A DNA stretch of 64,000 nt from assembly GCA_963754045.1 (NCBI GenBank), contig CAVWEN010000002.1, forward strand, positions 806,001 to 870,000, read 5' to 3'. A program made the position numbers and the translations under genes. The notes under the pieces are model-generated. The model made no database searches and was not told where the DNA came from. It saw nothing but the letters and a program-made list of their open reading frames with translations. The stretch comes from JALZKA01 sp963754045. GTDB taxonomy: Bacteria; Actinomycetota; Thermoleophilia; Solirubrobacterales; 70-9. Shown one piece after another: positions 49,405-57,770 of this stretch (the first letter of the stretch is position 1; each line of letters begins with the position of its first letter).

Positions 49405-50895
49405 ATGCGACGCCCGCTTCTGCTTGCGACCTGCGCGCTCTCGCTAGTTGCGCCAGGCGCTTCGGCCCAGGTGGCCGGCGCGCCGGTGACGCCGATTCTG
49501 AACAATCCCCTGGCCGTCGACGTCGAGGCGTTTACCGGGGGCCCGGTAGCGGCCGACCCGCGCCGCCGGCTACGCGTCCCGCGTCACCCGTTCATGGCCC
49601 GCAATGGCGCGTCGAACATTCACAACGACGCCTATCAGTCCGACACCTACAACCGGGCAGGGCCGCTCGGAGATGACACCGTCGCGTCGTCGTCGATGTT
49701 TGCTCGCGAATGCGCGTCGGTCACCTTCGACTCGCGCGGGCGCATCGTCTCGATCTGCGTCGGCCTCGACCATCCGGTTCTGGCGGTGCTCGACCCTGTC
49801 ACGCTCGGGGTGCTCGGCACCTATGACCTGCCGATTCGGCAAAACGCGGGGGCCAACCCGTTCACGAGTTTCGCCGGCGGCGGGTACTTCTACCTCGACC
49901 ATCGCGACCGTGCCGTTGTTCCCACGGCTGACCGCGAAATCGTGACCATCAGCGTTGACGACGGTGGCGGCCTGACGGAGACGCGGCGGATCGACCTGCG
50001 AGCCGACGTCGCCCAGGGCGACGCGATCATCGCCCTGATGCCGGATTGGGGAGGCCGCATCTGGTTCGCGACCGTTAAGGGCACCGTCGGTTTCGTGAGC
50101 CGCAATGGCAGGAGGGTGGAGTCGCTCGAGACGGGCGAGCCGATCGGCAACTCGTTCGCAGTTGATGAGTCTGGCGGCGTTTTCATCGTCACCGACGCGG
50201 CCATGTATCGCTTCGAGGCACGCAGGCGCAAGGTCCGGGCGGCCTGGAAACGAAGCTATCCGAACGTTGGGTTCGTCAAGTCCGGACAGACCCAGGCCGG
50301 CTCCGGGACCACGCCCACGCTGATCGGCCGGGCGAGTTCCCGCGGCGGCGGCCTCGTGGCGATCACTGACAATGCCGACCCGATGGCGATTCGCGTCTAT
50401 CGGCGCGGCCGGCGAGCGGCCGGCAGGCGCTTGGTGTGCCGCAAACCCGTCCTCGAGCAGGGCGCCAGCGCGACCGACCAGTCCCTGATCGGCGCCCATC
50501 GTTCAATCGTGGTCGAGAACAACTTCGGATACAACGGCGTTGCGGCGACGCTGAACGGCGCCACGACGACGCCCGGTCTCGAGCGTGTCGACCTCGATCG
50601 CGACGGGCGCGGATGCAAGCGGCGCTGGCGCAGTCAGGAGATCGCTCCGTCGGCGGTCCCGAAGCTCTCGCTCGGAGCCGGACTCGTCTACACCTACACG
50701 AAGCCACCGCGCGACGACAGCGCCGACGCCTGGTACCTGACCGCGATCGACTTCGACAATGGAAAGACGCGCTGGCGACGGCTTGCGGGAACCGGATTCG
50801 GTTTCAACAACAACTTCTCACCTGTCTCAATCGGGCCCGGCGGTACCGCGTACGTGGGTGTACTCGGGGGAATCACGCGGTTCGAGGACGGATAG
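49405..50895 (+). CDS. Secreted beta-propeller-like protein of unknown function
   Basis: A 496-residue protein with a Sec signal peptide (RRPLLLATCALSLVAPGASAQ). The mature protein has repeated short strands around Asp/Gly-rich turns (ASVTFDSRGRIVSICVG, RDRAVVPTADREIVTISVDDG, GNSFAVDESGGVFIVTD), resembling a seven- to eight-bladed propeller. No catalytic motif is recognised. It is divergent from the PAS-MBL pair by 58 bases. Confidence 0.65.
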   Translation: MRRPLLLATCALSLVAPGASAQVAGAPVTPILNNPLAVDVEAFTGGPVAADPRRRLRVPRHPFMARNGASNIHNDAYQSDTYNRAGPLGDDTVASSSMFARECASVTFDSRGRIVSICVGLDHPVLAVLDPVTLGVLGTYDLPIRQNAGANPFTSFAGGGYFYLDHRDRAVVPTADREIVTISVDDGGGLTETRRIDLRADVAQGDAIIALMPDWGGRIWFATVKGTVGFVSRNGRRVESLETGEPIGNSFAVDESGGVFIVTDAAMYRFEARRRKVRAAWKRSYPNVGFVKSGQTQAGSGTTPTLIGRASSRGGGLVAITDNADPMAIRVYRRGRRAAGRRLVCRKPVLEQGASATDQSLIGAHRSIVVENNFGYNGVAATLNGATTTPGLERVDLDRDGRGCKRRWRSQEIAPSAVPKLSLGAGLVYTYTKPPRDDSADAWYLTAIDFDNGKTRWRRLAGTGFGFNNNFSPVSIGPGGTAYVGVLGGITRFEDG

Positions 50896-50948
50896 CGGCG
50901 ATACCACGGTTCAAGTAACCCTGCGCGTTTGCCGATCCAGCTGAAGAG

Positions 50949-52133
50949 GTGCTTTCAAGGGAACGCGGACAAGCCGCGGCCCAGCTCGAAGCAGCGAATC
51001 GCAGGATCACCGAGCTGACGGCCGAGAATGCGCGCCTGCGGGCGCGAGACCCGCTCGTAACAAGGCTGCTCACTTTGGCCGCGTTCCGGGTACAGCTCGA
51101 CATGGATGTCAGCCGTGCCCACCGCCATGGGCGGCCGCTGACCGTCGCGGTCCTCGACATCGACCGCTTTCGCTACCTGAACATGACGCGTGGTTACACC
51201 GCTGGCGATGCCGCGTTGGCGGCCGTGGGGTCGCTGCTGGCCCAGCGCACCAGGGCCCACGACCTCGCCTGCCGCTGTGGCGCCGACGAGTTCGCGGTGA
51301 TGCTGCCCGAGACGAGTGCCGAGGAAGCTCGTGGCCTTGTGGAGCGGGTTCTCATCGAGCTGGAAAACCTCGACGTCGGCGGCCAGCGCGGGGTCTCGGT
51401 CTCCGCCGGTCTCGCCGTGCTCGCTCCGCAGGGGACCGCGGACACGATCCTGGCTCACGCTACCCGAGCCCTCGACCAAGCGCGCACCGAGGGTGGCGGG
51501 AGAGTGGCGGTCGCGAGCGCGGAGGCCCTCGGCGCGCCCGAGGACCTCGCCGGAGCGAACGTCGACGTCGTGGCTGCTCTTGCCCAGGCGCTCGAGGAGC
51601 GCGACCGGTACACCGGCGAGCACTCGGAGTCCGTCGTGGACCTGGTGGCGAGGGTGGCCGAGGAGCTCGCGATCGACGTCGAGCGGATGAAGTCGATACG
51701 CAGCGCCGCTCTGCTTCACGACATCGGCAAGGTCGGTATCCCAGACGAAATCCTCCACAAGCCCGGCCCGTTGGACGAAAGCGAGTGGCAGATCATGCGC
51801 CAGCACCCCGCGATCGGCGAGCGCATCCTGCGTGCGATCCCCGGCATGGGCGCGGTCGCGCGGATTGTGCGCCACGAGCACGAGCGCTGGGACGGCGGTG
51901 GCTATCCGGACGGTTTGGCCGGCGCTGACATCCCCGCGGGCGCGCGGATCATCCTCGCCTGCGACGCGTACCACGCGATGGTCTCCGATCGCCCTTACCG
52001 CAAGGCGATGTCCCACCAGGACGCGATGAACGAGCTCACCAGCAATGCCGGATCACAGTTCGACCCGAGCGTGATCGAGGCGCTGGTGGGCTACCTCTAC
52101 GGTCGCCGCCAGTCGGGTCTGACAGCGGTGTAG
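50949..52133 (+). CDS. Degenerate-GGDEF/HD-GYP signalling protein
   Basis: A 394-residue cytosolic protein: N-terminal coiled coil (1-35), a GGDEF domain (40-185) with LDIDRFRYLN and a signature GADEF in place of GGDEF, then an HD-GYP phosphodiesterase domain (200-390) with LLHDIGKVGIPDEIL, RQHPAIGERIL, HERWDGGGYPDGL and CDAYHAMVSDRPYR. An RxxD inhibitory site (RAHD) is kept five residues before the signature. The GGDEF half may sense rather than make cyclic di-GMP while the HD-GYP half hydrolyses it. GTG start. Confidence 0.88.
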   Translation: MLSRERGQAAAQLEAANRRITELTAENARLRARDPLVTRLLTLAAFRVQLDMDVSRAHRHGRPLTVAVLDIDRFRYLNMTRGYTAGDAALAAVGSLLAQRTRAHDLACRCGADEFAVMLPETSAEEARGLVERVLIELENLDVGGQRGVSVSAGLAVLAPQGTADTILAHATRALDQARTEGGGRVAVASAEALGAPEDLAGANVDVVAALAQALEERDRYTGEHSESVVDLVARVAEELAIDVERMKSIRSAALLHDIGKVGIPDEILHKPGPLDESEWQIMRQHPAIGERILRAIPGMGAVARIVRHEHERWDGGGYPDGLAGADIPAGARIILACDAYHAMVSDRPYRKAMSHQDAMNELTSNAGSQFDPSVIEALVGYLYGRRQSGLTAV

Positions 52134-52160
52134 CGGACGAACCCTGGGTTGAAGCGGGTG

Positions 52161-52177
52161 GGCCGCGCCTGGCGGCC
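52161..52177. terminator. Possible hairpin between convergent genes
   Basis: GGCCGC (52161-52166) pairs with GCGGCC (52172-52177) around a 5-base loop, between the GGDEF/HD-GYP stop and the DUF5679 stop. Short stem without T-tract, so weak evidence. Confidence 0.4.
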
Positions 52178-52183
52178 GCCCCG

Positions 52184-52330
52184 TTACTCCATCTTGCCGA
52201 TCTTGAAGATCTTGGTGCCGCAGTCCGGGCACGTGCCCTGGATTGCCGGCCGCCCGTTCTTCATCGTGATCTGCTGGGCGTCCTTGATCTCGACCTTCTT
52301 GCGTTCCTTGACGCAGTAGCCCTCAGGCAT
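52184..52330 (-). CDS. DUF5679-type small zinc-ribbon protein
   Basis: A 48-residue protein starting at ATG 52330 with AAGGAG 8 bases upstream. EGYCVKERKKVEIKDAQQ and GTCPDCGTKIFKIGK form a compact treble-cleft/zinc ribbon; three cysteines (C-x40-CxxC) are present. The family is a common short actinobacterial orphan, perhaps a nucleic-acid-binding factor; no function is known. Confidence 0.82.
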   Translation of the reverse strand: MPEGYCVKERKKVEIKDAQQITMKNGRPAIQGTCPDCGTKIFKIGKME

Positions 52331-52458
52331 CTGGTCACTCCTTTCGGGAGGGTCGCACTGGAGCGAACGTAGACCCCTCGCCGGACGCGAACGCGGAGAT
52401 CTAGTGCGGATCAGCACGAAGCGCCTTATCAAGCACTCGTGCCATATTGGCCGCCGCG

Positions 52459-53361
52459 ATGGCCGAGCGCTGCAAGAGGATCGCTGACTCGGGAGCCTTT
52501 CAGGGCTTCATCATGGTCGTCATCATCCTGAACGCCGTCACGCTCGGGGTCCAGACCTACGACATCTCCGGCGATCTCTCGAGGATCCTGACGGTGCTCG
52601 ACGACGCCTTCCTGGGCATCTTCGTGGTCGAGATCGCGATCCGGCTGACGGCCTTCGGTTCGAGACCGGGCGAGTTCTTCCGCGACGGCTGGAATCTCTT
52701 CGACTTCGTCGTCGTTGGCGCGGCGTTCGCGCCCGGGCTGCGCGAGAACGCGACCCTGCTGCGCCTGGTGCGGCTGCTGCGGGTGGTGCGGCTGGTCACG
52801 ATCCTTCCCGACCTGCGGGTCCTCGTCCGTGGGCTCGTCCGTTCGATCCCGCCAATCGCCAGTCTCGTCGTCCTCACCCTGATGCTGATGTACGTCTACG
52901 GCATGATCGGCTGGATCCTCTTCCACGAACAGGATCCCGAGAACTGGGGCGACATCGGGCAGGCGATGCTGACCACGTTCACGATGCTGACGCTCGAGAA
53001 CTGGCCGACCTATCTGGAGATCGGTCTCGACATCCACCCCTGGTCGTGGATCTTCTTCGTCAGCTACGTGTTGCTCGCCTCGTTCCTCGTGATCAACATC
53101 CTGATCGCGATCATCATCAACTCGATGGAGGAGGTTCACGCGGCCGAGCGCCAGGAGGTTCGCGAGGAGCGGCTGGCCGCGTTCGAGGCGGGCGATGCCG
53201 ACGGCATCTCCGTGGCCGACCGCCTGCTCAAGCTGCGCAGCGCGATCGACGAGCTCGAGGCCGACCTGCAGACCGGCGCGGCGCTGGCCGAGGGCCAGGA
53301 GACGGGTACGGGCTCGGGCCGGATCATGCGCGGAACCAAGGGCGGACGCGCGCGGATGTAG
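52459..53361 (+). CDS. Voltage-gated cation channel, bacterial sodium channel-like
   Basis: A 300-residue six-segment channel. S4 carries Arg at every third position in RLVRLLRVVRLVTIL (about residues 97-111), followed by the pore: selectivity filter TMLTLENWPTYL near residue 180, resembling the TLESW of BacNav channels with Asn for Ser. S6 is LLASFLVINILIAIIINSM; a cytoplasmic helical tail follows (EEVHAAERQEVREERLAA), as in NaChBac homologues. ATG 52459 is used; TTG 52447 is in frame. Confidence 0.85.
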   Translation: MAERCKRIADSGAFQGFIMVVIILNAVTLGVQTYDISGDLSRILTVLDDAFLGIFVVEIAIRLTAFGSRPGEFFRDGWNLFDFVVVGAAFAPGLRENATLLRLVRLLRVVRLVTILPDLRVLVRGLVRSIPPIASLVVLTLMLMYVYGMIGWILFHEQDPENWGDIGQAMLTTFTMLTLENWPTYLEIGLDIHPWSWIFFVSYVLLASFLVINILIAIIINSMEEVHAAERQEVREERLAAFEAGDADGISVADRLLKLRSAIDELEADLQTGAALAEGQETGTGSGRIMRGTKGGRARM

Positions 53362-53377
53362 CGCCCCGCGCGTTCGG

Positions 53378-53836
53378 CTAGTTGTTGGGCCCGCTGCCCG
53401 AGCTCTCGAGGGCCGAGATGTCGTCGCGAAGATCGGCGATGTCGTCCTGGAGCACCGAAATCTCGCTCTCGGACGAGCTCTGGCCGGAACGCAGGCCGCC
53501 AAGCTGGCCCTCGAGCTCCTCGACCCGGTCGTTCAGCGCGGACACGTCGTCCTGCGCCGCCTGGGTGGCGGATTCCTCGACTCCGGCGACCTCGCCGCGC
53601 AGGCGCTGAAGGTCTCCGGTGGTGGCCGAATCCTCCTTGAGTCCGAGCGTGAGCACGATCGCCACGATGCCGGCCGCGAGCGCGAGCACGATCGCGGCGC
53701 CGCCCGCGTAGCTGCGGACCCCGAGCTTGCGATCCGTCTGGGCGATCCAGGCACGCAGGCCGTCGATGCTTTCGGCCTCGGCCTCGGGTGTCGGCTGGGT
53801 GGGCGCGGGTGCCTTCGGTTGCTCGGGCGTTGCCAT
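53378..53836 (-). CDS. Single-pass membrane protein with periplasmic coiled coil
   Basis: A 152-residue protein: a Pro/Glu-rich cytoplasmic N-terminus, one transmembrane segment (AAIVLALAAGIVAIVLTLGL near 50-70) and a heptad-rich extracytoplasmic tail (DDVSALNDRVEELEGQLGGL). No family recognised. Its ATG overlaps the rhodanese stop by one base (TGATG). Confidence 0.65.
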   Translation of the reverse strand: MATPEQPKAPAPTQPTPEAEAESIDGLRAWIAQTDRKLGVRSYAGGAAIVLALAAGIVAIVLTLGLKEDSATTGDLQRLRGEVAGVEESATQAAQDDVSALNDRVEELEGQLGGLRSGQSSSESEISVLQDDIADLRDDISALESSGSGPNN

Positions 53837-54210
53837 CAGACGGGGCGCACCGCGGCGACCTCGCCGTTGGCCGGTTCGAGCGGTAGCCCTGCCTCGGCCC
53901 AGGCGGTCAGCCCGCCGGCCATGTTGTGGGCGTCGTATCCAGCCTGAGCAAACGCCTCCGCGGCCATCGAGGAGCGGTTGCCCGTCCGGCAGTAGAAGAC
54001 GATTGTTCGGTCCTTGGGCAGGCTTTCGGCGTTCGCCGTGAGGTCGTTCATCTCGATCCTTTGGGAGCCGGCGATATGGCCCGCCTCGTGCTCGTACTCG
54101 CGGCGCACGTCGATTAGCTCTGCTTCGCCGCTCTCGATGAGCTCGGCTATCCGGCCTGGGGTCAGCTCGAACTCGGAGGTGACAGGTGTCGCAGGGGTCT
54201 CGTCGGCCAT
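53836..54210 (-). CDS. Rhodanese-like domain protein (thiosulfate sulfurtransferase GlpE-like)
   Basis: A 124-residue single rhodanese domain. ELIDVRREYEHEAGHI is the family's first motif and the active-site loop FYCRTGNRSSMAA carries the persulfide-forming Cys near residue 75. It transfers sulfane sulfur to cyanide or thiols; the physiological acceptor is unknown. ATG 54210. The next gene on the strand overlaps its stop. Confidence 0.9.
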   Translation of the reverse strand: MADETPATPVTSEFELTPGRIAELIESGEAELIDVRREYEHEAGHIAGSQRIEMNDLTANAESLPKDRTIVFYCRTGNRSSMAAEAFAQAGYDAHNMAGGLTAWAEAGLPLEPANGEVAAVRPV

Positions 54211-54305
54211 CGGCGGAGAGTGTATTTGCGCGGTCGCTCGGCTAACGTCCCGTTCGCTCTTCCGGCGCGCCATCCGGGCGCGCCCAACCACAAGGAGATC
54301 TCCGC

Positions 54306-55469
54306 ATGCCCGAAGCCGTGATCGTCGACGCCGTCCGCAGCCCGATTGGGCGCGCCTTCAAGGGTTCGCTCTCACAGTTGCGGCCCGAGGAGACCGCCGC
54401 GTATGTGGTCGACCAGCTGCTCGAGCGCAACCCCGGGGTTGATCCGAAGCTCGTCGAGGATGTCTACTGCGGCTGCGGGATGCCACAGGGCCTGCAGGCC
54501 TTCAACGTCGCCCGCATCATCGTCATGCTCTCCGAGAAGCTGACCCAGGAGACCACGGGGACCACGATCTCCCGCTATTGCGCCTCCTCGCTCGATGCGA
54601 TCCGCCACGCCGCGAACGCGGTCAAGGCCGGCGAGGGCGACGCCTATATCGCGGCCGGCGTCGAATTCGTCTCGAAGTTCAACGAGGCCTGCGAGCCGAT
54701 CCGCGTCGATGACCGTAACCCGAACCTGATCGGCGAGAACGGACAGCCGAACGCCTACATCGAGATGGGGCTGACGGCGGTCAACGTCGCCAAGCACTAT
54801 GAAGTGTCGCGCTCGGACATGGACAAGTACGCACAGCGCTCACAGGAGCTGGCCGTCGCTTCGCAGGAGTCCGGCTTCTTTGACCGCGAGATCGTGCCGG
54901 TGTGCGATCAGGACGGCAACGAAGTTGCGAAGGACGACGGCCCACGCGCCTCGTCCACGCTCGAGAAGCTCGCTTCGCTCGACGAGGCGTTCGACGGCGG
55001 GGGCGGCGTGACCGCCGGCAACTCCTGCCCGCTCAACGACGGAGCGGCCGCGGTGCTGGTCATGTCCGACACGAGGGCGAAGGAACTCGGGCTTACCCCC
55101 CGCGCCCGCCTCGTGACGGCGGCGACCTGGGGCAACGAGCCGGAGTACATGGGCGTTGCCCCAATTGGCGCGATCGGCAAGGTCCTCGACCGCGCCGGGA
55201 TGACGATCGACGACATCGGCGTCGTCGAGCTCAACGAAGCGTTCGCAGCCCAGGTAATCCCGATCATGGACGAGTGCAACATCCCACTCGAGAAGATGAA
55301 CACCCACGGCGGCGCGATCGCTCTGGGTCACCCCTTCGGCATGACCGGCGCGCGAATCATGACCACGCTCCTGAACGTGATGGAGACCGACGACCATGAG
55401 GTCGGCATCGAGACCATGTGCGTCGCTGGCGGCCAGGGCGAGGCAATGGTCGTTGAGCGCTTGAGCTAG
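54306..55469 (+). CDS. Thiolase family acetyl-CoA C-acyltransferase
   Basis: A 387-residue thiolase. The nucleophilic Cys is in SRYCASSLDAIRHA near residue 90, the His base in THGGAIALGHPFGMTGAR near 345 and the second Cys in CVAGGQGEAM near 371. It cleaves or forms 3-ketoacyl-CoA; with the acyl-CoA dehydrogenase 4 kb away it fits fatty-acid oxidation. ATG 54306 follows AAGGAG. Its stop interlocks with a convergent gene in a CTAG. Confidence 0.94.
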   Translation: MPEAVIVDAVRSPIGRAFKGSLSQLRPEETAAYVVDQLLERNPGVDPKLVEDVYCGCGMPQGLQAFNVARIIVMLSEKLTQETTGTTISRYCASSLDAIRHAANAVKAGEGDAYIAAGVEFVSKFNEACEPIRVDDRNPNLIGENGQPNAYIEMGLTAVNVAKHYEVSRSDMDKYAQRSQELAVASQESGFFDREIVPVCDQDGNEVAKDDGPRASSTLEKLASLDEAFDGGGGVTAGNSCPLNDGAAAVLVMSDTRAKELGLTPRARLVTAATWGNEPEYMGVAPIGAIGKVLDRAGMTIDDIGVVELNEAFAAQVIPIMDECNIPLEKMNTHGGAIALGHPFGMTGARIMTTLLNVMETDDHEVGIETMCVAGGQGEAMVVERLS

Positions 55470-55903
55470 GAAGCCGGGGTCTGGCGGGGCCGGGTGGCAA
55501 CGAGCGGTGGCGCCAGCGCTAGCGCGAACAGCACGTTGAAAATCGCGTTTTCGGGAAAGCCCGTGACGAGTGAGTGGGCGGTGTCGACGACGAACCAACC
55601 TCCTAGCGAGGCGGCGACGGCCAGCCATGCCCAGCGCTCGCCCGCACGCAGCGGGCCCGTGACCACGGCCGCAATGAGCGCCATCCAGCCCGCCATCACC
55701 GCGCCCAGTACGCCGTAGACGAAGCGACTGTATTCGGCAGCCTCGCTGCTAAACGCCGCTGGCGTTTCAGTCGAGCCGAAGACCATCCAGTTGAAGAACG
55801 ACTCGACCGGGCCCGGCAGCAGAACCATCGCGAGACCGAACGCGCCAGCGCCTGTGCACGCCGCGAGCAGCCAGTTGATCCAGAGTCTCCGGGGCGGGCT
55901 CAA
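55466..55903 (-). CDS. Four-segment membrane protein of unknown function
   Basis: A 145-residue protein starting at TTG 55903, which overlaps the upstream hydrolase stop as TTGA. Four hydrophobic segments are visible (NWLLAACTGAGAFGLAMVLL; VYGVLGAVMAGWMALIAAVV; WAWLAVAASLGGWFVVDTAH; AIFNVLFALALAPPLVA). It is translated by coupling to the hydrolase. No family recognised. Confidence 0.65.
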   Translation of the reverse strand: MSPPRRLWINWLLAACTGAGAFGLAMVLLPGPVESFFNWMVFGSTETPAAFSSEAAEYSRFVYGVLGAVMAGWMALIAAVVTGPLRAGERWAWLAVAASLGGWFVVDTAHSLVTGFPENAIFNVLFALALAPPLVATRPRQTPAS

Positions 55904-56784
55904 GCCGCTGCCTCGACGGGCTCGCGGACGAACCCGGCGATCAGGTCGGCGAAGTGTTCCGGTTGATCCTCCATTGAGAAGGTGCGGGCGTTCTCGATCC
56001 ACTCGATGCGGGCGCCCGGGATGTCGGCAGCCAGGCGTTCGGCGTCGCCGGGTGGGAAGAAGCGGTCGTCGCGCGACCAAGCGATCAGGGTCGGCCGGTC
56101 GTAGTCACGCAGTTTTTCGATCGCTTCCATCGTGTAGCGCGGATGGACCGTCCGGATGAAGCGGGCGAAGTCGGCGCCGGACTCGGGTCGGGTGAGCAAC
56201 GGGCGCAGGTAGGAGTCGCCCACCTCTTTTTCCAGCTTCGAGTGCATCAGCCACCCAAACGCAAGTGGCGTGCCGCGCAGCGCGCGGATCCTCAGCGAGG
56301 CGAACAACACCCGCGCCAGCGCCGGGAAACGCGTCGGCCACAGCAGTACCCGGAAGAACCGCGGGGGGAAGTTCTCGTAGGCATCGCACGAGGTGAGCAC
56401 CAGTCGTCCGGCGAGGTCGGGGTTGCGACTGAGCGCGATCTGGGCGAGGCCACCGCCAGAGTCGTTGGCAACGATCGTCGGCTCGACCAGGCCGAGCGCG
56501 CCGATCGCCTCGACGATCAGGTCGGCGAGTCCGACGGGGGAGAGGTCGGCGCCGGGCATCGCCAGCTCGTGCGAGCCGAGCGGCAGCTCGAGGGTCACGC
56601 ACTGGAAGTCGGGAGCGAGCCGCGGCACAACCTTGCGCCAGAGGTTCGCGTTCACCAAGGCGCCATGGATGAAGACGATGGGCTCGCCGGTCCCGGCGAC
56701 GAAGGCGCGCATCGTGCCGCCGCTGGTGCTGATCTCCTGTGTCTCGCCCAGCGCGGGGTCGCGCCAGAAGGTGTTGTCCGCCAT
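55900..56784 (-). CDS. Alpha/beta hydrolase with atypical catalytic residues
   Basis: A 294-residue alpha/beta-hydrolase fold protein. The oxyanion strand PIVFIHGALVNANLW is present; the nucleophile elbow reads VANDSGGGLAQIAL with Asp where Ser usually stands, as in haloalkane dehalogenases and epoxide hydrolases. The C-terminal position of the catalytic His reads NARTFSMEDQPE, with no His. It may be a variant enzyme or non-hydrolytic. It is divergent from a TetR gene and preceded by two operator copies. Confidence 0.8.
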   Translation of the reverse strand: MADNTFWRDPALGETQEISTSGGTMRAFVAGTGEPIVFIHGALVNANLWRKVVPRLAPDFQCVTLELPLGSHELAMPGADLSPVGLADLIVEAIGALGLVEPTIVANDSGGGLAQIALSRNPDLAGRLVLTSCDAYENFPPRFFRVLLWPTRFPALARVLFASLRIRALRGTPLAFGWLMHSKLEKEVGDSYLRPLLTRPESGADFARFIRTVHPRYTMEAIEKLRDYDRPTLIAWSRDDRFFPPGDAERLAADIPGARIEWIENARTFSMEDQPEHFADLIAGFVREPVEAAA

Positions 56785-56805
56785 TCCCGGTACCTCCTCG
56801 ATTTA

Positions 56806-56820
56806 CATGCAACCTGTATG
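56806..56820. promoter_or_regulatory. TetR operator copy 1 (CATGCAACCTGTATG)
   Basis: One of two near-identical 15-base sites in the divergent gap. Half-sites CAT(G/A)C and GTATG face each other around AACC(T/G). Spaced 33 bases from copy 2, three helical turns, so two dimers would bind the same DNA face. Confidence 0.65.
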
Positions 56821-56838
56821 CAACCGAACCGAGGCTAA

Positions 56839-56853
56839 CATACAACCGGTATG
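56839..56853. promoter_or_regulatory. TetR operator copy 2 (CATACAACCGGTATG)
   Basis: The second, more symmetric copy, with CATAC/GTATG arms (ACATAC/GTATGT when extended). Located 38 bases before the TetR start codon, so it should control both the regulator and, with copy 1, the hydrolase on the other strand. Confidence 0.68.
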
Positions 56854-56891
56854 TATGCCATGAGCCGGGCTGCAGAGGAGGGCCGGGCGCG

Positions 56892-57485
56892 ATGAGCCGC
56901 CAGGCCGCCCGCTCCGAAGCGACGCGCGCGAAGCTGGTCGAGGTTGCCCTCGAACTGTTCGCAGCCCATGGGTACGCCGGCGTCGGGACCGAGGAGATCG
57001 TCAAGCGCGCCAAGCTCACGCGCGGGGCCCTCTATCACCACTTCTCCGATAAGCAGGACCTTTTCCGCGCGGTGCACGAGGAGCTCGAGCAACGCCTCGT
57101 CGCGCGAGTCGGGCTCGCGTTGGAGGAATCGCCGCAGGCGGACCCGATCGCTGCCCTCAACGTCGCCGCCGGCGCGGTTCTCGACCTCGCGCTCGATCCG
57201 GGCGTGGCGCGGATCACCTTGATCGATGCGCCGTCGGTTCTGGGCTGGGCGCAGTGGCGGGAGATCGACACTCGCTACGGCCTCGGCCTGGCGATTGCCG
57301 TGCTTCAAGGGGCCATCGACGCGGGCCGGATGCCCAAGCGCCCCGTCGAGCCGCTCGCGCACCTTCTGCTCGCCGCGCTGGGTGAAGCGGCGATCATGGT
57401 GGCCACGGCAGCCGACCCCGCGGCCGCCCGCCGCGAGGTCGAGCCCGCCCTCACGGCTTTGATCGAGGGCCTTGCCGCCGCCTGA
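56892..57485 (+). CDS. TetR-family transcriptional regulator
   Basis: A 197-residue regulator starting at ATG 56892. The HTH is ATRAKLVEVALELFAAHGYAGVGTEEIVKRAKLTRGALYHHFSDKQDLF (shown here in parts), the canonical TetR DNA-binding module. The C-terminal domain has LIDAPSVLGWAQWREID, a motif of the TetR_C_33-like group often controlling hydrolases and efflux. It likely represses itself and the divergent hydrolase through the two operators. Confidence 0.9.
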   Translation: MSRQAARSEATRAKLVEVALELFAAHGYAGVGTEEIVKRAKLTRGALYHHFSDKQDLFRAVHEELEQRLVARVGLALEESPQADPIAALNVAAGAVLDLALDPGVARITLIDAPSVLGWAQWREIDTRYGLGLAIAVLQGAIDAGRMPKRPVEPLAHLLLAALGEAAIMVATAADPAAARREVEPALTALIEGLAAA

Positions 57486-57511
57486 TCAACCCGGCTAGTC
57501 TGTGGCCGCTG

Positions 57512-57760
57512 ATGACCCGGCTCGAGGCCCGCAAAGAGCTGATCGCAAAGATCCGCGCCCACTACTCGAACATCGGGATCCCGCTCGACGAGTTGTCCGA
57601 TCGCCAGATTGAACTGGGCGTGCGACAACTCGCCGCGGCCGCCCGCGAATCAGGCATGTCGGCCGAGGAGGCCACCGAGAAGATGCGCCAGGCGGTGGCC
57701 AACGCGAAGAAGACCCAGCCGCCGGAAGGCGACGAACCGGTAGGCGACAAACCCGCCTGA
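57512..57760 (+). CDS. Small hypothetical protein
   Basis: An 82-residue soluble protein with helical N-terminus (RLEARKELIAKIRAHYSNIG), a second helix (QIELGVRQLAAAARESGM) and a Pro/Glu-rich tail. No family recognised. It starts 26 bases after the TetR stop and ends 10 bases before the repeat-protein gene. Confidence 0.55.
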   Translation: MTRLEARKELIAKIRAHYSNIGIPLDELSDRQIELGVRQLAAAARESGMSAEEATEKMRQAVANAKKTQPPEGDEPVGDKPA

Positions 57761-57770
57761 GGGTGATACG

